In this document: positions 1-6,736 of the stretch, in pieces
Numbering within the stretch: position 1 is the first letter of the stretch
Layout: each line of letters starts with the position of its first letter
From: JTS-RE37 sp041743975
GTDB taxonomy: Bacteria > Bacteroidota > Bacteroidia > Flavobacteriales > Flavobacteriaceae
Length of the DNA stretch: 8,308 nt
Assembly (NCBI GenBank): GCA_041743975.1
Contig: JBGTLT010000068.1
Location: forward strand, 1 to 8,308
Reading direction: 5' to 3'
Notes under the pieces: generated by a model
The model's database searches: none
What the model was told of the DNA's origin: nothing
Seen by the model: the letters and a program-made list of their open reading frames with translations, nothing else
Position numbers and translations under genes: made by a program

Positions 1-1241
1 GCATTCCGTTCAATACAGGGAATTTGCACAAGGCCGCCGATGGGATCGCATGTAAGCCCAAGATGGTGTTCCATGGCAATTTCAGCTGCGATCAATACCT
101 GTTCCGGGCTGCCCCCCATCAACTCTGTAAGTGCTGCCGCAGCCATCGCGGAGGATACCCCGATTTCTGCCTGGCACCCCCCCATGGCGGCTGAAATGGT
201 AGCACCCTTTTTAAAAATACTCCCTATCTCCCCGGCCACCAATAAGAATTTCTTGATGTGTTCAAAGGATGCATCGTGATTTTCTATAACCAGGTAATAC
301 ATCAGCACTGCAGGGATAACGCCCGCACTGCCATTGGTGGGTGCGGTAACTACCCTGCCCAGGGAAGCGTTCACTTCGTTCACACTCAGTGCAAAGCAAC
401 TCACCCATTTTAAGATCTGCCTGAATTTAACCTCAGTATTACGGATGGCACCTGTCCATTCCGCTTCATTTGTATAAGACGCGCTTCCAATAAGGTTTTT
501 ATGCAGATCGAACGAACGTCGCCTCACATTTAGGCCCCCCGGAAGGTTCCCCTCAGTATGGCACCCGGTATACATGGACTCCAGCATGGCCTGCCATATC
601 CGCTTCAATTCATGATCTATCTGGGCATCTGTCCTCAGGGACCGCTCATTCTCCAGGACGATATCGGAAACCTGCTTCTGCTGCTGACGGCAGTAGGAGA
701 GGAGCTCAACCCCCTTTTGAATGGGAAATGGGAAGGTATTAAACGCTGCTGTTTTTATCCTGGCATTTGTCCGTTCCTCCCGAACCACAAATCCACCGCC
801 TATGGAGTAATACGTGGTGTTTGTTTTTTTGCCATTGGGAAGGGATGCTGTAAATGTCATGCCGTTGGCATGGAAAGGTAGGAATTCCCGTTTGAAAATA
901 ATATCTGTTGCAGGATCAAAGGGGATGGTGATTTCACTTTGCAATTTCAGACTTTTTTCTGCTTTGATCTGGCTGATACGTCTCGGGATATCCTCCACTG
1001 GGATATATTCCGGATCGGCACCGCTCAGCCCAAGAAGCAACGCCAGGTCAGTAGCATGGCCTTTACCGGTCAGGGCAAGGGATCCGTAAATGGTAACCTG
1101 CACAGCCAATACCTGTTCGAGTTTTCCCGCAGCACTTAATTCGGAACACCATCGTTCCGCAGCCCGCCAGGGGCCCATTGTATGGGAACTGGATGGGCCA
1201 ATCCCTATTTTAAGCATGTCAAAGACACTGATACATTCCAT
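1..1241 (-). CDS. sdaA: L-serine dehydratase (L-serine ammonia-lyase), iron-sulfur type, 3' end cut by window edge
   Basis: This enzyme deaminates L-serine to pyruvate and ammonia in the cytoplasm using an oxygen-sensitive [4Fe-4S] cluster. The visible 413 residues cover the N-terminal beta domain with the SSSHTMGP signature (residues 17-24), the GKGHATD segment, the catalytic-domain motif APTNGSAG (300-307), and three cysteines at 356 (GGCQAE), 398 (LTCDP) and 409 (IPCIER). Their spacing of 42 and 11 equals that of the known cluster ligands of the Legionella enzyme (C343, C385, C396). Family members are about 455-475 residues, so roughly 45-60 residues, including the C-terminal tail that supplies the last ligand, lie beyond the left edge. 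The start at 1241 places FDMLKIGIGPSSSHT close to the N-terminus, as in E. coli SdaA. I followed the frame codon by codon from 1241 to about 900 and found no break; the rest was translated less closely. It is divergent from dnaK. The one-chain form (alpha and beta fused) is clear. Confidence 0.95.
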   Translation of the reverse strand, partial: MECISVFDMLKIGIGPSSSHTMGPWRAAERWCSELSAAGKLEQVLAVQVTIYGSLALTGKGHATDLALLLGLSGADPEYIPVEDIPRRISQIKAEKSLKLQSEITIPFDPATDIIFKREFLPFHANGMTFTASLPNGKKTNTTYYSIGGGFVVREERTNARIKTAAFNTFPFPIQKGVELLSYCRQQQKQVSDIVLENERSLRTDAQIDHELKRIWQAMLESMYTGCHTEGNLPGGLNVRRRSFDLHKNLIGSASYTNEAEWTGAIRNTEVKFRQILKWVSCFALSVNEVNASLGRVVTAPTNGSAGVIPAVLMYYLVIENHDASFEHIKKFLLVAGEIGSIFKKGATISAAMGGCQAEIGVSSAMAAAALTELMGGSPEQVLIAAEIAMEHHLGLTCDPIGGLVQIPCIERN

Positions 1242-1260
1242 ATACCAACCTTATTCCTGA

Positions 1261-1295
1261 TAAAGATACTTGTTATCCCGGTTTTTCAGTTGCAA
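1261..1295 (-). promoter_or_regulatory. Possible promoter of the L-serine dehydratase gene
   Basis: Read on the minus strand, TATCTTTA (1268 down to 1261) matches the Bacteroidota -7 consensus TAnnTTTG at five of its six fixed bases and lies 19 bases before the ATG. A TTG (1295-1293) lies 24 bases further upstream, slightly outside the 17-23 spacing reported for Flavobacterium promoters. The match is modest and could be chance in an AT-rich spacer. Confidence 0.3.
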
Positions 1296-1404
1296 TCAGG
1301 TATACAAAACATAAGCAGCATACTGCCAAATTTCCCCTCCTTTACCATCTGGCAATGGCGGCCTTAAATGACATCCTGTCAGGTTTGGTGCGTTGGCATG
1401 TTGT

Positions 1405-1432
1405 TTGACATTTAAAAAACGATCTAAAAATG
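1405..1432 (+). promoter_or_regulatory. Possible dnaK promoter; no CIRCE element
   Basis: A TTG (inside TTGACA, 1405-1410) is followed after 17 bases by TAAAAATG (1425-1432), an imperfect match to TAnnTTTG, 27 bases before the dnaK ATG. The 218-base spacer between sdaA and dnaK contains no inverted repeat resembling CIRCE (TTAGCACTC-N9-GAGTGCTAA) and no clear sigma-32 type CCCCAT box, so HrcA or sigma-32 control is not apparent from the sequence. The promoter assignment is weak. Confidence 0.3.
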
Positions 1433-1459
1433 AAATGCACTAATTATAAAATATAAAAG

Positions 1460-3373
1460 ATGAGCAAAATTATTGGAATAGATTTAGGTACCACCAACTC
1501 CTGCGTCTCGGTAATGGAAGGTAATGAGCCTGTTGTGATTCCCAATGCTGAGGGAAAACGCACCACGCCTTCTGTGATTGCTTTCGTGGAGGGTGGCGAG
1601 ATTAAGGTGGGAGATCCTGCAAAAAGGCAGGCGGTAACCAATCCGCATAAAACAATATACTCTATCAAACGCTTTATGGGCAACAAATATTCCGAATCGA
1701 AAAAGGAAGCGGACCGTGTGCCTTATAAAGTTGTAAAAGGAGATAACGACACCCCGCGGGTGGATATTGACGGGCGTTTGTATACCCCTCAGGAACTTTC
1801 CGCCATGATCCTTCAGAAAATGAAAAAAACTGCGGAGGACTACCTGGGTCATACAGTAACCCGTGCCGTTATCACTGTTCCTGCCTATTTTAACGATGCC
1901 CAGCGACAGGCTACCAAGGAGGCCGGCGAGATTGCCGGGCTGAAGGTAGAACGTATCATCAATGAGCCTACGGCCGCATCTTTAGCCTATGGCCTCGATA
2001 AAAAACACAAGGACCAGAAGATTGTGGTTTTCGATTTCGGGGGCGGAACCCATGATGTATCTATCCTTGAATTAGGAGATGGTGTTTTTGAAGTATTGTC
2101 AACAGATGGGGACACCCACCTGGGTGGTGATGATGTGGATCAGAAAATTATCGATTGGCTGGCAGAAGAATTTAAGAAGGAGGAAGGAATTGACCTTCGT
2201 CAGGACGCTATGGCCTTGCAGCGTTTGAGGGAAGCAGCAGAAAAAGCAAAGATCGAATTATCATCAACTGCACAGACTGAAATAAACCTGCCCTATGTTA
2301 CGGCTACGGCTTCCGGTCCGAAACACCTTGTACGCAGTTTATCGCGTTCAAAATTTGAACAATTGATAGGTGACCTGGTTAAAAGGACCATTGAGCCATG
2401 CGAAACTGCAATGAAAGCCGCCGGCCTGTCCAAAAGTGACATAGATGAGATCATACTGGTGGGAGGTTCTACCAGGATTCCGGCCGTGCAGGAGGCTGTA
2501 GAGAAATTCTTCGGGAAAAAACCTTCTAAGGGAGTCAACCCTGATGAAGTTGTTGCCGTAGGTGCTGCAATCCAGGGTGGTGTTCTTACCGGAGATGTTA
2601 AGGACGTATTGTTATTGGATGTTACGCCCCTGTCCCTTGGTATAGAAACTATGGGCGGTGTGTTGACCAAATTGATCGATGCCAATACGACCATTCCAAC
2701 CAAAAAATCACAGGTATTTTCCACAGCCGCGGATAATCAGCCTTCGGTTGAAATCCATGTTCTACAGGGAGAAAGGGCCATGGCTTCTGATAATAAGACA
2801 ATCGGCCGATTCCACCTGGACGGTATACCCCCCTCACCGAGGGGAACACCCCAGATTGAAGTTACATTTGACATTGATGCCAATGGTATTATAAAGGTTT
2901 CCGCTACAGATAAGGCAACCAGTAAAACACAGGATATCAGGATCGAAGCTTCATCCGGACTTACAGAAGAAGAGATCAAGAGAATGAAAGCAGATGCTGA
3001 AGCCAACGCTGAAGCCGATAAACAAGCCAAGGAAAAGGCAGATAAATTGAATGAGGCTGACAGTATGATCTTCCAGACAGAAAAACAATTGACGGAATTT
3101 GGGGATAAGCTGTCGGAGGATAAGAAAAAACCGGTTGAAGCGGCACTGGCAGAGCTCAAAACAGCGTATGGCACCAAAGATGTTGCCCTGATCACCCCCG
3201 CTCTGGCAAAAATGAACGAGGCATGGAAAGCGGCATCTGAAGAGATGTACAAAGCCCAGGCAGCAGGACAACAGGGAAGTGATCCTTCAACAAATGGTGA
3301 AGATACGGCTTCTTCCGAGAGTGCGAAAGAAGGTGATAATGTGGAAGATGTGGATTTCGAAGAAGTGAAATAA
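1460..3373 (+). CDS. dnaK: Molecular chaperone DnaK (Hsp70)
   Basis: This ATP-dependent Hsp70 chaperone binds exposed hydrophobic peptide segments in the cytoplasm, working with DnaJ and GrpE. At 637 residues it has normal full length. The nucleotide-binding domain shows GIDLGTTNS (6-14), VPAYFNDAQRQATKEAG, NEPTAASLAYG, the phosphate-2 loop FGGGTHDVS and the adenosine motif ILVGGSTRIP. The interdomain linker VLLLDVTP lies near 383-390, followed by the beta-sandwich substrate-binding domain and a helical lid rich in A, K and E (about 500-610). The acidic tail ends in EDVDFEEVK. His198 stands where E. coli has Phe in GGGTFD; I recall this as usual in Bacteroidota, so I do not treat it as an anomaly. 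The gene stands alone: grpE and dnaJ are not adjacent, and a strong terminator follows 33 bases after the stop codon. The start is fixed by the conserved MSKIIGIDLG. Confidence 0.99.
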   Translation: MSKIIGIDLGTTNSCVSVMEGNEPVVIPNAEGKRTTPSVIAFVEGGEIKVGDPAKRQAVTNPHKTIYSIKRFMGNKYSESKKEADRVPYKVVKGDNDTPRVDIDGRLYTPQELSAMILQKMKKTAEDYLGHTVTRAVITVPAYFNDAQRQATKEAGEIAGLKVERIINEPTAASLAYGLDKKHKDQKIVVFDFGGGTHDVSILELGDGVFEVLSTDGDTHLGGDDVDQKIIDWLAEEFKKEEGIDLRQDAMALQRLREAAEKAKIELSSTAQTEINLPYVTATASGPKHLVRSLSRSKFEQLIGDLVKRTIEPCETAMKAAGLSKSDIDEIILVGGSTRIPAVQEAVEKFFGKKPSKGVNPDEVVAVGAAIQGGVLTGDVKDVLLLDVTPLSLGIETMGGVLTKLIDANTTIPTKKSQVFSTAADNQPSVEIHVLQGERAMASDNKTIGRFHLDGIPPSPRGTPQIEVTFDIDANGIIKVSATDKATSKTQDIRIEASSGLTEEEIKRMKADAEANAEADKQAKEKADKLNEADSMIFQTEKQLTEFGDKLSEDKKKPVEAALAELKTAYGTKDVALITPALAKMNEAWKAASEEMYKAQAAGQQGSDPSTNGEDTASSESAKEGDNVEDVDFEEVK

Positions 3374-3406
3374 TCTGCAAGCCCACTTTGGGGTTTGGAT
3401 TGAATT

Positions 3407-3435
3407 AAAGGGGCGGTCATACACCGCCCTTTTTT
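3407..3435 (+). terminator. Rho-independent terminator of dnaK
   Basis: A perfect 7-bp stem GGGCGGT (3411-3417) pairs with ACCGCCC (3423-3429) around a 5-base loop, followed by a run of six T (3430-3435). An A-rich lead (AAAG, 3407-3410) can extend the stem by pairing with the T run. It lies 33 bases after the dnaK stop codon and separates dnaK from the next gene. Confidence 0.93.
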
Positions 3436-3475
3436 ATTTAGCCCCTGTTTTATTTTCAATTGACGTAATAACCTG

Positions 3476-3483
3476 TAATTTTG
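3476..3483 (+). promoter_or_regulatory. Bacteroidota -7 promoter box just before the 3488 start
   Basis: TAATTTTG is a perfect match to TAnnTTTG. It ends only 4 bases before the ATG at 3488, so transcription would begin at or next to the start codon, giving a leaderless or nearly leaderless mRNA. The only nearby TTG (3460-3462) is 13 bases upstream, too close for a standard -33 element. There is no Shine-Dalgarno sequence. Confidence 0.6.
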
Positions 3484-3487
3484 CGGC

Positions 3488-4432
3488 ATGGTAAAAAACT
3501 TCTCCCGAATTTTATTTTTATTCCTGATTGGCACCGGCAACACCCTGTTGGTCCCCGCCTTGAACGCACAGGAACCCTACCTGTTTACGCGGGGGGATTT
3601 CGACCTCCATAACAATGTTAAATCATGTATGGTCATCACGGATTACGGAAAGGAGGAGTTTGAATTTAACAAAAACGGCCTTTTGACCCGCTCTGTAACG
3701 CGCTATAACGAAAGGGATTACGAAATAACCAATTACAGGTACCAAAATGGCATTATAACGGAAAGGAGGGATGAATCCTACAGGGATGGCCAGCTTGACA
3801 AGGCCACATCCATTGCACACTTCTATACCCTGGATACAATACCCAGGAAAAGGATAACGGAAAAGATACTATCCTATAACCAGGAGTTTTTGGATAAATA
3901 CGAATATGTCTATGATGCAGCGGGTAACCTTGTGAAAATGATACGGTCCAACAATGATGGCCTTGATGAAACCATCATTCAGCATACAATATATAAAGGG
4001 GAAACCACCATTTCCTACCTGCTCAACGGGGTTATTCAAAAATCCATACGTTCTTCAGTAACCAAAAGCCCGGAAGGATCCGAATACACTAAGGAACTTA
4101 CAAAAGAATTCCTGGACGGACTGCCCATTAAAGCAACCGAAAAACACTATGACACGGACGGGAAAGTGCTTCGGGAAATTGTTTTCGAATATAATTCGCT
4201 GACAAAATCCTTTGCACCGGTCACAGAGAAGCAATGCGAATACGATTCGAATGGCAGGTTGGCTGCAGAGGTCATCAAAACCGGGGAACTTAAAGAACGA
4301 AAAGAGTTTATTTATCAGTTCGACAATTCTTCCGGAAAGGGGAACTGGGTTAAAAAGATCATCACCCCGGACAATGCCTATACCACCCGTAGAATAGAAT
4401 ACTATCCTGATTCTTTGGGAATTGATGAGTAG
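3488..4432 (+). CDS. Secreted protein with YD/RHS-like repeat motifs, function unknown
   Basis: This is a 314-residue protein with an N-terminal signal peptide: a basic start MVKNFSR, a hydrophobic core at 8-22, and a probable signal peptidase I cut after ALNA at residue 27. The mature part is polar and rich in Y, K, E and T. It carries recurring short units of aromatic-D/N-x-x-G-x-L type: FNKNGLLTRS (60-69), YRYQNGIITE (83-92), YVYDAAGNLVKMI (140-152), YDTDGKVLRE (221-230), CEYDSNGRLAAEV (250-262) and FDNSSGKGNWVKKI (278-291). Such YD-type strands occur in RHS-like and related beta-rich secreted proteins of Bacteroidota. Here there is no toxin domain and no shell-sized array, so an RHS toxin is unlikely. 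It is probably periplasmic or outer-surface; no lipobox cysteine or T9SS C-terminal domain is visible. It is monocistronic between the dnaK terminator and a convergent gene. No precise function can be given. Confidence 0.85.
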   Translation: MVKNFSRILFLFLIGTGNTLLVPALNAQEPYLFTRGDFDLHNNVKSCMVITDYGKEEFEFNKNGLLTRSVTRYNERDYEITNYRYQNGIITERRDESYRDGQLDKATSIAHFYTLDTIPRKRITEKILSYNQEFLDKYEYVYDAAGNLVKMIRSNNDGLDETIIQHTIYKGETTISYLLNGVIQKSIRSSVTKSPEGSEYTKELTKEFLDGLPIKATEKHYDTDGKVLREIVFEYNSLTKSFAPVTEKQCEYDSNGRLAAEVIKTGELKERKEFIYQFDNSSGKGNWVKKIITPDNAYTTRRIEYYPDSLGIDE

Positions 4433-4434
4433 AT

Positions 4435-4454
4435 GGTGCTATTCAATTAGCACC
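4435..4454. terminator. Hairpin between two convergent genes, candidate bidirectional terminator
   Basis: GGTGCTA (4435-4441) pairs perfectly with TAGCACC (4448-4454) around a 6-base loop. It lies directly after the stop codon of the plus-strand gene (4432) and overlaps the last codons of the minus-strand gene, whose TGA (4445-4443) is in the loop. No T run follows on either strand, so it is not a classical intrinsic terminator; it may protect 3' ends or act weakly. Confidence 0.4.
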
Positions 4455-5171
4455 CGGTTCTCCCTGTTCCAGGCCTTCGGAACAATCCAGCAATGCCTCC
4501 AAAGCACGTTTTTGTAGGAGTATAAACTGCTCCTTGTAAAAGGATTTTGTCATTTCCAGGGATTCAGCATTCAAGGCCGCTTCGCTCCTTTTTTCCACAT
4601 CGGTCAGCGGGGAGGGTAGCGTGCTGCAGCCTGTCAACTCTACCAGTTCACGCCATTTTTGAACAAATTCCACCTGGATTATCTCTGCCATCCGCTTCAG
4701 CCGTAATTGGGCTTCCAATTGTTCAGGGTCCTTCAATTTTTCAGTGACCGGGCCGCTGTCTTCAACCGTTGCCAAATCCTCCCCGGGGGTTGATTGCCCA
4801 GGGGCGAAATCCCCCAGGGAACAGGCGTCAAGCACAGATAATAGCTTTTGCGCATCCGCAACCGCTTTTTTGGAATAATAGCGGCCCATATCCCAGTCTT
4901 TCGGATCCAGGGCGTTGTTTAGATCCTCAATACCGTCTAAAATGGCGTCCAGGGAACCATCACAGCCACAAGCCTCAACCAATGTCCGGGTCTTTTCAAA
5001 GGCATCCAGGGCCCTGCCGGCATAATACTGCTGATGGTCATAATTATTGGCTTCCAGGGAACGTTTTGCATGAGACAGGCTATAACTGGCAGATGCATAT
5101 GCATTGGTGCAGTCAGCCCCCATCATAGGATTCATCGTCATACAAACTATAAGCAATAGGATTTTCTTCAT
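4443..5171 (-). CDS. Secreted hypothetical protein with three cysteine-bounded helical repeats
   Basis: This is a 242-residue protein I do not recognise by name. It begins with a short signal peptide: MKK, a hydrophobic stretch, and a likely end near residues 18-20 (MGAD), directly before Cys21. The mature part looks almost wholly helical. Residues 21-68 and 70-117 align without a gap: Cys at both ends, Leu at position 19, an aromatic-Asp pair at 24-25, Tyr-Tyr at 29-30, Ala at 34, Lys at 40. A degenerate third copy (182-230) again begins and ends with Cys and has an aromatic pair FY at the matching place. Between copies 2 and 3 lies an acidic Pro/Gly-rich linker (about 118-150) and a charged helix (150-175). 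The paired cysteines suggest disulfide-closed helical hairpins in the periplasm (inference). A lipoprotein reading is unlikely because MGAD-C is a poor lipobox. It converges on the YD-like gene with 10 bases between them. No function can be assigned. Confidence 0.8.
   Translation of the reverse strand: MKKILLLIVCMTMNPMMGADCTNAYASASYSLSHAKRSLEANNYDHQQYYAGRALDAFEKTRTLVEACGCDGSLDAILDGIEDLNNALDPKDWDMGRYYSKKAVADAQKLLSVLDACSLGDFAPGQSTPGEDLATVEDSGPVTEKLKDPEQLEAQLRLKRMAEIIQVEFVQKWRELVELTGCSTLPSPLTDVEKRSEAALNAESLEMTKSFYKEQFILLQKRALEALLDCSEGLEQGEPGAN
4482..4628 (-). repeat. Degenerate protein repeat copy 3 (residues 182-230) in the 4443-5171 gene
   Basis: This 49-residue unit begins with Cys182 and ends with Cys230. 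Leu200 falls at unit position 19 and the aromatic pair Phe211-Tyr212 is one residue later than in copies 1 and 2. The similarity is weaker and rests mainly on the cysteine spacing, the aromatic pair and the helical pattern. Confidence 0.4.
4821..4964 (-). repeat. Protein repeat copy 2 (residues 70-117) in the 4443-5171 gene
   Basis: This 48-residue unit begins with Cys70 and ends with Cys117, following copy 1 after a single Gly. Trp93-Asp94, Tyr98-Tyr99, Ala103 and Lys109 match the same places in copy 1. Confidence 0.65.
4968..5111 (-). repeat. Protein repeat copy 1 (residues 21-68) in the 4443-5171 gene
   Basis: This 48-residue unit begins with Cys21 and ends with Cys68. Key residues are Leu39, Tyr44-Asp45, Tyr49-Tyr50, Ala54 and Lys60. 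It aligns gap-free with copy 2 over its whole length, with nine identical residues plus conservative ones. The repeat is visible at protein level only; the DNA has diverged, so the duplication is old. Confidence 0.65.
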
Positions 5172-5344
5172 AGGATTTGGGAATAAAGATGTAAATTCCT
5201 AAACAAGACGGCAAGATTGCCATTACTGCCAACACCCGCAATATATTGTTGTGAACGAGTTTAAATCTGTGGTATGGAAAGATTGTTTATCCTTCTGCCA
5301 GGTCCGGATCCACTTCAACATTCTCACAGATCTGTTGTAATATT

Positions 5345-5734
5345 TTATCGGGTTTGTATCAAATCCCAAAGGTTTCCATACAGGTCCCTGAATACGGCCA
5401 CCACCCCATAGGGTTCTTCCCGGGGGTCATGGATGAAGGCAACCCCATTGCTTTTCATATCGTTAAAGGACCGCCAAAAATCTGATGTATACAGAAAAAA
5501 AGAGACCCTTCCGCCAGTCTGATCCCCTATGCGCCCAAGTTGCGGTGCGCCAACCGCCTTTGCCAATAAAAGGGCTGTTCCGGCCCGGGAATCCGGTGCT
5601 ACCCTTACCCATCTCTTCTCACCTTGCAGTTGGGTGTCTTCCAGCAGGCAGAAGTTCAACTGCCGGGTGTAATAGGCAATAGCCCTGTCATAGTCATCCA
5701 CCAATACGGTAACAAGGGCCAGGGTTTGCTTCAT
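5345..5734 (-). CDS. VOC superfamily (glyoxalase/dioxygenase fold) protein
   Basis: At 129 residues it is the normal length for a single-domain vicinal oxygen chelate protein with two beta-alpha-beta-beta-beta halves. The first half has VTVLVDDYDRAIAYYT (8-23) and RWVRVAP (41-47). The second half has QTGGRVSFFLYTSDF (72-86), EEPYGVVAVFRDLYGN (106-121) and the closing WDLIQ. These match a common bacterial family annotated as glyoxalase or extradiol dioxygenase-like; the substrate is unknown. The usual first-strand metal His appears replaced (Val/Thr at 8-9) and the last-strand Glu is Asp124, so glyoxalase I activity should not be assumed. Its ATG overlaps the TGA of the upstream acetyltransferase gene by four bases (ATGA), so the two are translationally coupled in one operon. 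The cytoplasmic location is inferred from the lack of a signal peptide. Confidence 0.88.
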   Translation of the reverse strand: MKQTLALVTVLVDDYDRAIAYYTRQLNFCLLEDTQLQGEKRWVRVAPDSRAGTALLLAKAVGAPQLGRIGDQTGGRVSFFLYTSDFWRSFNDMKSNGVAFIHDPREEPYGVVAVFRDLYGNLWDLIQTR

Positions 5735-6309
5735 ATTATGTCACTGAATTTTGCTTTCCGGGTAAGCTGCCACTCCTCCTTTAAGATCCCATAACAGCAG
5801 GTATCCCTTTTGTGCCCGTCCGGGAGGTAGACGTTCCTCCGAAGGATCCCTTCCAATTTGGCATTCAGTTTTTCCACTGCCTTACGGGATTGGATGTTTC
5901 TTTGATCTATCCTGAATTCGACTTTTTCATAACCCATATCAAAGAAGGCATGGTCGAGCATCATTACCTTTACACGGGTATTGAGGCCGGTCCCCTGAAA
6001 TGCCCTGCCAATCCAGGTAGCCCCTATATGAAGGGTTTTATTAGGCCGGTCAATTAACATGTACCGGGTACTCCCGGCATACTTTTGGGTTTTCTTATCA
6101 TATATGATCAGGGGGATGGAAGTTTCTTTGGCGCGATCCTCCAATGCCATATCCACATAGTGGAGGAGGGCTTCGGGTGTAGCGATATCAGAGGGTGAAT
6201 ATTGAACCAGTTTGGGTTCAAAGGCTACCGGAATCAGTGCTGAATAATTCTCCCTTGTCAGTGGTGACAGTCTTACATGTTCATTCTCCAGGGCATGGTT
6301 TTCCTTCAT
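5731..6309 (-). CDS. GNAT family N-acetyltransferase (RimJ/RimL-like)
   Basis: This 192-residue cytoplasmic protein is of the Gcn5-related acetyltransferase fold and would move an acetyl group from acetyl-CoA to an amine. The N-terminal strand HVRLSPLTRENY (11-22) is typical of the RimJ/RimL group. The strand LHIGATWIG (93-101) leads into the acetyl-CoA phosphate loop RAFQGTGLN (102-110), a Q-x-x-G-x-G/A type motif. EFRIDQRNIQSRKAVEKLNAKLEG (131-154) is the conserved strand 5 with Asn138 and the following helix. RDTCCYGILKEEW (168-180) is the final strand, as in proteins acting on small molecules or protein N-termini. The substrate cannot be read from the sequence. It is the first gene of a two-gene operon with the VOC protein, sharing an ATGA stop/start overlap. 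No clear promoter box was found in front of it. Confidence 0.92.
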   Translation of the reverse strand: MKENHALENEHVRLSPLTRENYSALIPVAFEPKLVQYSPSDIATPEALLHYVDMALEDRAKETSIPLIIYDKKTQKYAGSTRYMLIDRPNKTLHIGATWIGRAFQGTGLNTRVKVMMLDHAFFDMGYEKVEFRIDQRNIQSRKAVEKLNAKLEGILRRNVYLPDGHKRDTCCYGILKEEWQLTRKAKFSDII

Positions 6310-6736
6310 CAGATCAGGGGGTTTATCAGTTATTTAACGCATGCCCTCCTCTGACAGGAAGGAACGCCACTTTGACGTTAAAGAGCCTTTCCAGTGTATC
6401 CCGGTGGATCAATCCCAGAAATCTAAAGCATTGAAAAAGTCGTGATCAATACGTTTTTTGATTGACATGATTGTTGAAATGGAATTATAAAAGTGATTAC
6501 TTAAATATAGAAAATTGGGGGGTATGGTAGAGGGACCGGGCCGTTATTTTAACATATTAGCGCCCCCTATTGACTCATAAGTAACAAATCCTGCCCGAAT
6601 TTTCCAGATCATTCATTTTTTCTTAGCGTTTCCCGCAACTGTATTTGGAATACCTGGAGGGGTTCCGTGGCCGGCAAGGCGACAAAAAATGATGAAATTA
6701 GTTTCTTCAAAGGAAAGGCAGGGGAAGAGGAATGTG
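6310..6736. other. Intergenic stretch without a recognised gene
   Basis: This stretch lies between the divergent acetyltransferase and thioesterase genes and must carry their upstream regions. I found no RNA gene, clear inverted repeat or mobile-element end. The first third holds a short minus-strand reading frame described separately. The middle (about 6470-6520) is AT-rich. On the plus strand a GTG at 6667 would extend the thioesterase frame by 31 codons, but that extension is not supported. Confidence 0.6.
6334..6468 (-). other. Possible mini-ORF or decayed gene fragment
   Basis: On the minus strand an ATG at 6468 opens a 19-codon frame (MSIKKRIDHDFFNALDFWD) that stops at TGA (6411-6409). 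The same frame then stays open for a further 24 codons to TAA (6336-6334), with composition like a real protein: WKGSLTSKWRSFLSEEGMR. This could be the 3' remnant of a gene interrupted by a nonsense mutation, a tiny real gene, or chance. The WK...W...LSEE pattern vaguely recalls C-termini of sulfotransferase-like proteins, which is too weak to assign. Confidence 0.2.

Noticed and set aside
40..1139. Plus-strand open frames across the left end
   Set aside because: They lie antisense to the clearly recognised L-serine dehydratase reading frame.
1242..1459. Search for CIRCE or other heat-shock operator before dnaK
   Set aside because: No matching inverted repeat is present in the spacer.
2051..2053. 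His198 in the DnaK phosphate loop (GGGTHD) in place of Phe
   Set aside because: I recall this residue as common in Bacteroidota DnaK, so it is likely a lineage feature and not a defect.
2737..3543. Long minus-strand frame (268 codons) opposite the dnaK 3' end
   Set aside because: It is antisense to the dnaK lid region; its S/A/L-rich composition mirrors the K/E/A-rich lid codons, and it would run through the dnaK terminator and into the next gene.
5209..5222. Small inverted repeat GGCAA-GA-TTGCC upstream of the three-repeat protein gene
   Set aside because: Five base pairs with a two-base loop and no T run; too small to call an operator or terminator.
5287..5358. Short minus-strand open frame with natural-looking sequence (KILQQICENVEVDPDLAEG) after the VOC gene
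   Set aside because: It has only 23 codons, an in-frame TGA directly upstream and no ATG, GTG or TTG start. It is most likely chance, though a lost gene tail cannot be excluded.
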